DNA from: Sphingomonas lycopersici
GTDB lineage: Bacteria > Pseudomonadota > Alphaproteobacteria > Sphingomonadales > Sphingomonadaceae
DNA length: 64,000 bases
Assembly (NCBI RefSeq): GCF_026130605.1
Contig: NZ_JANFAU010000009.1
Span: 105,560-169,559, forward strand
Direction: 5' to 3'
Shown: piece by piece, positions 58,227-64,000 of the stretch
How positions within the stretch are numbered: position 1 is the first letter of the stretch
Layout of the letters: every line of letters starts with the position of its first letter
Position numbers and translations under genes: made by a program
The notes under the pieces: model-generated
What the model saw: the letters and a program-made list of their open reading frames with translations, nothing else
What the model was told of the DNA's origin: nothing
Databases searched by the model: none

Positions 58227-59312
58227 TCATCCGAAGGTGAAGACATACGCCCGCACCCCCGGCCGGAAGAACTCGATCGTCACCGTGCGGTCGCCGATCG
58301 CGCCGTTCTGCCGCACGAGCTGATAGAGGCGGTCCTCGCGCACCTCGCCCCAGCCCTGCGCATCGCTATCGGCGCCATGACTGGCGCCCGGCGCGGTGCC
58401 GTCGAGCGTCACCCGGAACCGTACCGGGCGACCGTCGGGCGCGCCGCCGAGCACGAGATGCGCATCGCGCGCGTGGAAGCGGAAGCGGATCGCGCCGGCG
58501 GCGCCGTCCAGGGTCGCATACTCGCGGCCAACCTTCCATTTGCTGGCGAGATCCCAGCTATTGAGCGGCAGATCGGCGGCGGCGACATAGCTCACCGACA
58601 CATCCCGGCGCAGGCCGCCCGGCGAGCGGAAATCCTCGGCCTTGCCATAGCCGAGATAGGCTTCAGGCGAGCGCAGGTTGGCCCAGTCCGCCGCAGCTTC
58701 GATACCGGTGCCGGCGATCGGGGCGACGGGAATGGCCGACGGATCGTGCCCGGCCTCGGTCAGCAATGTGCGGATCAGTTGCTCGCCGCTCGCATAATCG
58801 CCCTCGCCGATGCGATAGCCGCGGACGCGCCCCTTGGCGTCGATGAAATAGAAGCCCGGCCAGCCCTGATTGGCGAACCGCTGCCAGACCGCATAATCAT
58901 TGTCCTGCACATTGGGGTAGCGCACGCCGAGCTGGCGCATCGCCAGCCGGACCTTGGCCGGATCGTGCTCGAACTGGAATTCGGGAGCGTGGACACCGAC
59001 CACGACCAGCCCCTTGTCGCCGTAACGCTCGCTCCACGTCCTGAGATACGGCAGCGCGCGCAGCGAGTTGATGCACGAATAGGTCCAGAAGTTGACGATC
59101 ACGACCTTGCCGCGCAGCGCTTGCGCGCCGCCGGGCACCGCAGTCAGCCAGGGTTTCGCCGCATCCAGCACGTCGAGCGGCCGCGAGGTGGCGCCGAACG
59201 GCACGATCTGCCCGGACGAAAGGCCGAGCGCTTCGCCGCAGCAAATGGCCGTCGTGGCGGCGGCGGCAACGAGCGCAGCGGTGACGAAACCGAACGAGCG
59301 TTTGCGGGTCAT
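58227..59312 (-). CDS. DipZ-like exported thioredoxin-fold protein with CxxS
   Basis: A 361-aa exported protein: signal peptide (1-30), a TlpA/AhpC-like thioredoxin domain, and a C-terminal carbohydrate-binding-like domain (FRFHARDAHLVLGGAPDGRP) as in the DipZ periplasmic half. The active site reads FWTYSCINSLR (Cys80, Ser83), where DipZ homologues have CxxC. The missing second Cys suggests a trapping or isomerase-type role, not a dithiol oxidoreductase. AAGGAGG precedes the start at 59312. Confidence 0.8.
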   Translation of the reverse strand: MTRKRSFGFVTAALVAAAATTAICCGEALGLSSGQIVPFGATSRPLDVLDAAKPWLTAVPGGAQALRGKVVIVNFWTYSCINSLRALPYLRTWSERYGDKGLVVVGVHAPEFQFEHDPAKVRLAMRQLGVRYPNVQDNDYAVWQRFANQGWPGFYFIDAKGRVRGYRIGEGDYASGEQLIRTLLTEAGHDPSAIPVAPIAGTGIEAAADWANLRSPEAYLGYGKAEDFRSPGGLRRDVSVSYVAAADLPLNSWDLASKWKVGREYATLDGAAGAIRFRFHARDAHLVLGGAPDGRPVRFRVTLDGTAPGASHGADSDAQGWGEVREDRLYQLVRQNGAIGDRTVTIEFFRPGVRAYVFTFG

Positions 59313-59519
59313 GATGATCTGCCTCCTTGGCAACCGATGCCGGTTGATTACGCAGCGATGATGTAAGGCCGGCGGCGCGCGCCGCACGTTAGCTGTCGCT
59401 GGCTTCCGTTAGGTCGCGCATCACGAACGCTAACAGTGCATCATTCCAACTAACGGGCGCCCGAATGCGCCGCCGCTATCTCTCCTCCCACCACCCCAGC
59501 TTGGTTGAGGAGACGATAA

Positions 59520-60791
59520 TTGTCCGGGAGCTTTTCCACATCGCGCCGCCAGTTCATGGCCGGCGCCGCCGCCGTCGGCGCAATCGGGGCGCTTCCCTCG
59601 GTCGCCCGCGCTACAGTGGACAGTGTTGCGATCCGGCCGTTCAAGGTCGCGATTCCCGACGCGGATATCGCGGCGATGAAGCAGCGCATCGCGGAAACGC
59701 GCTGGGCCGATGCGCAGCCGGTAAGCGACGACGGCCAGGGCGTGCGCCGCCAGACGCTTGAGCCGCTGATGCGCTATTGGGCGGGCGATTACGATTGGCG
59801 CAAGATCGAGGCGCGGCTCAACGCGCTGCCGATGTTCATCACCGAGATCGACGGGCTGGACATTCACTTCATCCACGTCCGCTCGCGCCACGAGCACGCA
59901 ATGCCGATGATCCTGACCCACGGCTGGCCGGGCTCGATCCTCGAATTCATGCGGGTCATCGGCCCGCTGACCGATCCGACCGCGCATGGCGGCACGGTGC
60001 AAGACGCCTTCCACCTCGTCATCCCATCGATCCCCGGCTTCGGCTTCTCCGCCAAGCCGACGGTGCCGGGCTGGGGCTCGGATCATATCGGGCGGGCGTG
60101 GTCGACGCTGATGCTGCGCCTTGGCTATGATCATTATGTCAGTCAGGGCGGCGATTGCGGCTCGGTCATCTCGCAGCGCATGGCGCTGCAGCATGTGCCG
60201 GGGTTGCGCGGCATCCACCTCAACATGCCCGCGGTGGTGCCGGCCGATATCGCGCGCACGCTCGCGGCCGGAGACCCGGCGCCGGCGGGCCTGACCGCGA
60301 AGGAGCGCGGCGCCTTCGATCAGCTCGCCGCCTTCTATCGCGACAATTCGGCCTATGCCGCGATGATGAACACCCGGCCGCAGACGATCGGCTATTCGCT
60401 CGTCGACTCCCCCGTCGGCATGGCGGCGTGGATGTACGAGAAGATCGCGCAATGGGTCTATGCCGATGGCCAGCCCGAGCGCGTGCTCGGCCGCGACGCG
60501 ATCCTCGATGATATCTCGCTCTACTGGCTGACCGGTACCGGCGCCTCCGCCGCGCGGATCTATTGGGAGGATCATTCCAACAACTTCAATGCGCGCGGCA
60601 CCATCGACCTGCCGGTCGCGATCAGCGTCTTTCCCGGAGAGATTTTCCGCGCGCCCAAAAGCTGGGCCGAGCGCTGCTACACCAAGCTCTTCTATTTCAA
60701 CGAGGTCGGCAAGGGCGGCCATTTCGCCGCCTGGGAGCAACCGCAGCTGTTCGCCGAGGAAGTGCGCTCTGCCTTCCGCCCGCTTCGCTGA
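59520..60791 (+). CDS. Epoxide hydrolase, Tat-exported
   Basis: A 423-aa alpha/beta hydrolase with the N-terminal EHN domain of epoxide hydrolases (FKVAIPDADIAAMKQRIAET). The nucleophile is Asp212 (GGDCGS), the oxyanion motif THGWPGS, and the catalytic His is His401 (GGHFAAWEQP). It has a Tat signal (SRRQFMAGAAAVGA). The start is TTG59520, supported by AGGAG about 8 bases upstream; no ATG precedes the Tat motif in frame. It opens a plus-strand series with Ohr and another hydrolase. Confidence 0.85.
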   Translation: MSGSFSTSRRQFMAGAAAVGAIGALPSVARATVDSVAIRPFKVAIPDADIAAMKQRIAETRWADAQPVSDDGQGVRRQTLEPLMRYWAGDYDWRKIEARLNALPMFITEIDGLDIHFIHVRSRHEHAMPMILTHGWPGSILEFMRVIGPLTDPTAHGGTVQDAFHLVIPSIPGFGFSAKPTVPGWGSDHIGRAWSTLMLRLGYDHYVSQGGDCGSVISQRMALQHVPGLRGIHLNMPAVVPADIARTLAAGDPAPAGLTAKERGAFDQLAAFYRDNSAYAAMMNTRPQTIGYSLVDSPVGMAAWMYEKIAQWVYADGQPERVLGRDAILDDISLYWLTGTGASAARIYWEDHSNNFNARGTIDLPVAISVFPGEIFRAPKSWAERCYTKLFYFNEVGKGGHFAAWEQPQLFAEEVRSAFRPLR

Positions 60792-60831
60792 GTGTCGATC
60801 GCAAAACCACTTTCAAAAAGGAGACAAAGCC

Positions 60832-61245
60832 ATGTCCGACACCAAGACCCTCTACACCGCCGACGTGCATGTCACCGGCGGCCGCGACGGCGCCGCACGG
60901 AGCAGCGACGGCCGGCTCGACGTCACGCTGTCGACCCCGGGTGGCCCCGGCCGGGGCACCAACCCCGAGCAATTGTTCGCGGCCGGCTGGTCCGCGTGTT
61001 TTCAGGGCGCGATGGGCATCGCCGCGCGAGCGAAGGGCGTGACGCTGCCCGCCGGGCTCGCGATCGACGCGCAGGTCGAGCTTCGTCAGGGCGACGACGG
61101 CTATTCACTCGCCGCCCGACTCAACGTCCATGTGCCCGGTATTGACCCGGCAGTCGCGCGCCAGATCATCGAAACCGCACACCGCACCTGCCCTTATTCA
61201 AAAGCGATCAAGGGCAATATCGACGCGATGGTCGCGCTCGCCTGA
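60832..61245 (+). CDS. ohr: Organic hydroperoxide resistance protein (Ohr/OsmC)
   Basis: A 137-aa Ohr-type thiol peroxidase with both redox cysteines, Cys56 (GWSACFQGA) and Cys120 (HRTCPYSKA), reducing organic hydroperoxides with dihydrolipoamide-type donors. AAGGAG precedes ATG60832. It follows the epoxide hydrolase by 40 bp and is likely in the same transcript. Confidence 0.93.
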   Translation: MSDTKTLYTADVHVTGGRDGAARSSDGRLDVTLSTPGGPGRGTNPEQLFAAGWSACFQGAMGIAARAKGVTLPAGLAIDAQVELRQGDDGYSLAARLNVHVPGIDPAVARQIIETAHRTCPYSKAIKGNIDAMVALA

Positions 61246-61270
61246 ACTCAGCGCCAACCAGGAGAATATC

Positions 61271-62053
61271 ATGCAGAAGCTGATTTCCGGCGGGCTCGCG
61301 CTCGCCGCCGGGCTGCTCGCTACCAATGCCGGCGCCCAGCGCGCACCGGCCAAGCCGACGGTTGTGCTCGTCCACGGGGCGTTCGCGGATTCGTCGAGCT
61401 GGAACGGGGTCATCTCGATCCTCGCGCGCGACGGCTACGCCGTGGTCGCAGCACCCAATCCGCTGCGCGGCGTCCGCACCGATGCGGATGTGGTCGCCTC
61501 GGTGGTCAAAAGCATCGACGGGCCGGTGGTGCTGGTCGGCCACTCCTATGGCGGTTCGGTGATCAGCGAGGCGGCCGTCGGACAGCCGAGCGTCAAGGGG
61601 CTGGTCTATGTCGCGGCCTTCGCGCCCGACGCGGGGGAGAGCGCGCTCGGCCTGACCGGCCAGTTCGCCGGCAGCACGCTCGCCCCGGCGCTCGCGCCGC
61701 CGGTCGCGCTGACCTCGGGCGGCAAGGATCTCTACATCCTGCAGGCACGCTTCCACGATCAGTTCGCCGCCGACGTGCCCGCCGCTACGGCGGCGCTGAT
61801 GGCCGCCGGCCAGCGGCCAGTCGCCGAGGCGGCATTGTCGGAAGCCTCGACCGCCCCGGCGTGGCGGAGCGTGCCGTCGTGGTTCATCTATGGCGACAAG
61901 GACAAGAACATCCCGCCGGTCGCGCTGGCCTTCATGGCCGAACGGGCGAGATCGCGGCAGACCGTGGTGGTCAAAGGCGCGTCGCATGTCGTGATGGTGT
62001 CGCACGCTTCGGAGGTCGCCAGCCTGATCGAACATGCCGCGACCGCCCGCTAA
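61271..62053 (+). CDS. Exported alpha/beta hydrolase
   Basis: A 260-aa alpha/beta hydrolase with a signal peptide (cleavage near AGAQ). The nucleophile is Ser92 in GHSYGG, with the oxyanion region LVHGAFADSSSW, an acid in FIYGDKDKNIPP and His239 in GASHVVMVSH. It resembles small esterases of the RsbQ/methyl-ester type. GGAGAATATC precedes the ATG. Substrate unknown. Confidence 0.85.
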   Translation: MQKLISGGLALAAGLLATNAGAQRAPAKPTVVLVHGAFADSSSWNGVISILARDGYAVVAAPNPLRGVRTDADVVASVVKSIDGPVVLVGHSYGGSVISEAAVGQPSVKGLVYVAAFAPDAGESALGLTGQFAGSTLAPALAPPVALTSGGKDLYILQARFHDQFAADVPAATAALMAAGQRPVAEAALSEASTAPAWRSVPSWFIYGDKDKNIPPVALAFMAERARSRQTVVVKGASHVVMVSHASEVASLIEHAATAR

Positions 62054-62122
62054 GGTCGCGACATGCAAAGCAGCGGCCGGCCGTGCTCACGCCGGGCCGG
62101 CCGCTTAGTCATGTCCAGATCG

Positions 62123-62662
62123 TCAGGGGGAATAGCTGGTGAAGACCAGATCAGCGCCGGGCTCTGTCACCGCGAGCTTGCGGTGGCAGGCGAAGCAGGT
62201 TTCGGCGAGCGCACGGTCCTGATTGGGTAGGCCGCCCTCGAATTGGCCATAGCCCCAGCCGCCGCTGGCGGCATAACGCTTCGCATCCTTGACGCTGACC
62301 TGCACATTGGTCGGCGCGCCGGCGACGAAGGATTGCGGCGCGGGAAATACGGCATCGTTGCGCGCCGAGGATTGATAGCGCCAAGCGAGCCGGACGATGA
62401 TCGCCCCGTCAGGGAACGGCCGCCTGTGCTCTCGAAAGGCCTTAACCGCGATCGCATTGCCCAGGATGGCGCGGATATCGTTGTTCCTGCCCTTCTCCTG
62501 CGCGACGCTGATCAGCACCCAGTCGCGATAGCCTTTCGGAAGTTGGACGCCATAAATCGGCGAAGTCTGCGCGCCGTGCCGCAATGCTGCGGTGCCCGCT
62601 GAGCCGCCGAACAGCAACGCCGCGGCGATCAGTGCGCCGACGCCCACCCGCCCCCGCCTCAC
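62123..62662 (-). CDS. Cytochrome P460 family protein
   Basis: A 179-aa exported c-type cytochrome of the P460 family: signal peptide, YGVQLPKGYRDWVLISVAQE, NNDIRAILGN, PDGAIIVRLAWRY, and the haem motif CFACH (Cys156, Cys159, His160). P460 cytochromes oxidise hydroxylamine or NO; other family members have unknown roles. The GTG start overlaps the stop of the upstream hydrolase (GTGA). Confidence 0.85.
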   Translation of the reverse strand: MRRGRVGVGALIAAALLFGGSAGTAALRHGAQTSPIYGVQLPKGYRDWVLISVAQEKGRNNDIRAILGNAIAVKAFREHRRPFPDGAIIVRLAWRYQSSARNDAVFPAPQSFVAGAPTNVQVSVKDAKRYAASGGWGYGQFEGGLPNQDRALAETCFACHRKLAVTEPGADLVFTSYSP

Positions 62663-63708
62663 GCCGCGAGCCTCGCGGCGTCGAGCACGGCCTGCGCGAA
62701 GGCCGCCGGGGCCTCCTGCGGCAGATTATGGCCGATACCGCCGGTGATCAGCCGATGGGCATAAGGGCCGACAAACTTCGCGCGATATTGCTCGGGCTGC
62801 GGATGCGGCGCGCCATTGGCGTCGCCCTCCATCGTGATGGCGGGAATCCTCACCGGCGGTGCTGCCGCCAGCCTCGCCTCGATCGCGTCATACTGCCGTT
62901 CGCCATCGGCAAGGCCCAGTCGCCAGCGGTAATTGTGGATAACGATGGCGACATGATCGGGGTTGGCGAATGACGCCGCCGACCGCGCGAAGGTTGCGTC
63001 GTCGAAGGCCCATTTCGGCGACGCGAGCTGCCAGATCTGCTTGTTGAAAGCGTTGGTGTTGGCGGCATAGCCGTCCTTGCCGCGCTCGGTGGCGAAATAG
63101 AATTGATACCACCATTGCAGCTCCGCCGCTGGCGGCAGCGGCTTGGCGTTCGCGGCCTGGCTGCCGATCAGATAGCCGCTGACCGACACTAGCGCGACGC
63201 AGCGCTCGGGCCACAGCACCGCCATGATGTCGGCAGTGCGGGCACCCCAGTCGAACCCGGCGACGACCGCCTTGCGGATGCCGAGCGCGTCCATCAGCGC
63301 GATCCCGTCCGCGGCGAGCGCCGCTTGCTGCGCATTGCGCGGCGTCGCTTCCGACCGGAACAGGGTCGTGCCATGACCACGCAAATGAGGGACGATGACA
63401 CGATACCCGCGGGTCGCGAGCAGCGGCGCTACTTCGGCGAAGGCGTGAATGTCATACGGCCAGCCGTGGAACAGCAGGATCGGCATGCCCGTAGCAGGCC
63501 CTATCTCGACATAACCGATGTTGAGCACGCCGGCATCGACCTGGCGGGCCGGCCCGAACGAAGACGCGCCCTGCGCGGTGGTCATGCGGGCCGAACTCAC
63601 CGACCGTGCTTCCGCGCTGGTGCCGATGGCCGTGGCGGCGATGGCGGCAGCACCGAACACGAAGCTCCGACGGTCCGGATTGAGCGGGGCGGGCGATGTT
63701 TCGATCAT
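62659..63708 (-). CDS. Alpha/beta hydrolase, haloalkane dehalogenase/epoxide hydrolase-like
   Basis: A 349-aa enzyme with a Tat signal (DRRSFVFGAAAIAATA). The nucleophile is Asp153 (GFDWGA), the oxyanion motif FHGWPYD, and the catalytic His327 (GIGHNLPQEAP). An Asp nucleophile excludes esterases and points to epoxide or C-halogen cleavage. GGAGGAACAG precedes ATG63708; the in-frame start at 63726 is less likely. It is coupled to the cytochrome P460 gene. Confidence 0.85.
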   Translation of the reverse strand: MIETSPAPLNPDRRSFVFGAAAIAATAIGTSAEARSVSSARMTTAQGASSFGPARQVDAGVLNIGYVEIGPATGMPILLFHGWPYDIHAFAEVAPLLATRGYRVIVPHLRGHGTTLFRSEATPRNAQQAALAADGIALMDALGIRKAVVAGFDWGARTADIMAVLWPERCVALVSVSGYLIGSQAANAKPLPPAAELQWWYQFYFATERGKDGYAANTNAFNKQIWQLASPKWAFDDATFARSAASFANPDHVAIVIHNYRWRLGLADGERQYDAIEARLAAAPPVRIPAITMEGDANGAPHPQPEQYRAKFVGPYAHRLITGGIGHNLPQEAPAAFAQAVLDAARLAA

Positions 63709-63844
63709 GACTGTTCCTCCAGACATCTTGCCCGGATCGTCATAAGCGCGCCAGCTGACAGTTGTGCGTTAGAAGCCGTGAGCTTCTGTGAGCTTTTCAT
63801 GTGGTCGCAGATCCGCGTATCGAACGAACCTCGAGTTTGGGGAT

Positions 63845-63958
63845 CGGCTGGTGACGAGCCGAACATCCGAAACTGAACTGATGGGGTGGATGCCCCCTTC
63901 GAGCGGCGTCGTATGATGCCGGACCGGCACCGGGAGGTGCCAAGCGAAGGAGGAGCAG
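63845..63958 (+). ncRNA. Hairpin-rich leader before an IS110-type gene
   Basis: Three stem-loops lie in about 100 nt: CGGCT/AGCCG (63845-63861), GGGG/CCCC around a 6-nt loop (63883-63896) and GGCACC-GGGA-GGTGCC (63926-63941). IS110-family elements are known to encode a guide (bridge) RNA from the end that precedes the transposase. The IS boundary itself cannot be placed here. Confidence 0.4.
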
Positions 63959-64000
63959 ATGACCGACGTCCACATCCTCGCCATCGACCTGGCGAAGCGC
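63959..64000 (+). CDS. IS110-family transposase, N-terminus only
   Basis: Only MTDVHILAIDLAKR is inside the window. The IDLAKR motif carries the first acidic residue of the IS110 DEDD (RuvC-like) domain. AGGAGGAGC lies just before the ATG. The rest is beyond the window edge. Confidence 0.6.
   Translation, partial: MTDVHILAIDLAKR

Noticed and set aside
1..64000. CRISPR array
   Set aside because: No set of regularly spaced direct repeats with unique spacers was seen anywhere; the only tight tandem repeats are the CCCCTG run and the three GGTAT units.

Overview
The window looks like chromosomal DNA of a sphingomonad-type alphaproteobacterium (Sphingomonas or a close relative). It is GC-rich and has two large TonB-dependent receptors, a PEP-CTERM-type protein, an alphaproteobacterial LexA box (GAAC-N7-GAAC) and a NasS/NasT-type nitrate regulon. 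No database search was possible, so every name rests on motifs and gene order read from the sequence.

Region 1 (1-19.7 kb) is a carbohydrate and acid utilisation locus. It holds a 2-hydroxyacid dehydrogenase, an SDR, a zinc alcohol dehydrogenase and a divergent TonB receptor. Two identical LacI-type operators lie between the last two. A PEP-mutase/isocitrate-lyase family enzyme follows. A minus-strand operon then runs TonB receptor, ribokinase, barrel-SUMF1 fusion, GH127 beta-L-arabinofuranosidase, CaiB-type CoA-transferase. Opposite it lie a CitE-like lyase, a sodium:solute symporter with a fused periplasmic domain, and a LysR regulator.

Region 2 (about 19.75-37.4 kb) is a mobile, defence-like island. 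A tRNA-like fragment marks its left side and a small tyrosine recombinase its right side. The centre is a compact ubiquitin-like conjugation operon: ubiquitin-like protein, E2-like protein, JAB-E1 fusion, DUF6527-type zinc protein and a ClpP/SDH-fold serine protease. Its last four genes are linked by 4-bp ATGA overlaps. A ribbon-helix-helix gene and three GGTAT direct repeats sit at its promoter. Around it lie a zinc-ribbon HEPN gene, a Fic gene with a small partner, a RecB-type nuclease fused to an Upf1-like helicase, a dGTPase-like HD enzyme, and a ParB-ParB-large serine recombinase module with a divergent HTH gene.

Region 3 (37.7-49.5 kb) is the nitrate assimilation regulon: nasT, nasS, a leader with ANTAR-type hexaloop hairpins and a strong terminator, a nitrate transporter, a porin, nirB, nirD, nitrate reductase and a uroporphyrinogen-III methyltransferase. 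An NsrR-like Rrf2 regulator and a truncated haemoglobin follow.

Region 4 (49.4-55.3 kb) holds a ClC channel, a MarR regulator and a small membrane protein tied together by two copies of one palindrome. Next comes a debris field: a frameshifted imuA remnant with its LexA box, a complete ISL3-type element, and fragments of a hemerythrin-like lipoprotein and an RND adaptor.

Region 5 (55.3-64 kb) holds a large winged-helix/ATPase regulator and a stress and hydrolase cluster: DipZ-like thioredoxin, epoxide hydrolase, Ohr, two alpha/beta hydrolases and cytochrome P460. At the right edge an IS110-type transposase begins behind a hairpin-rich leader.
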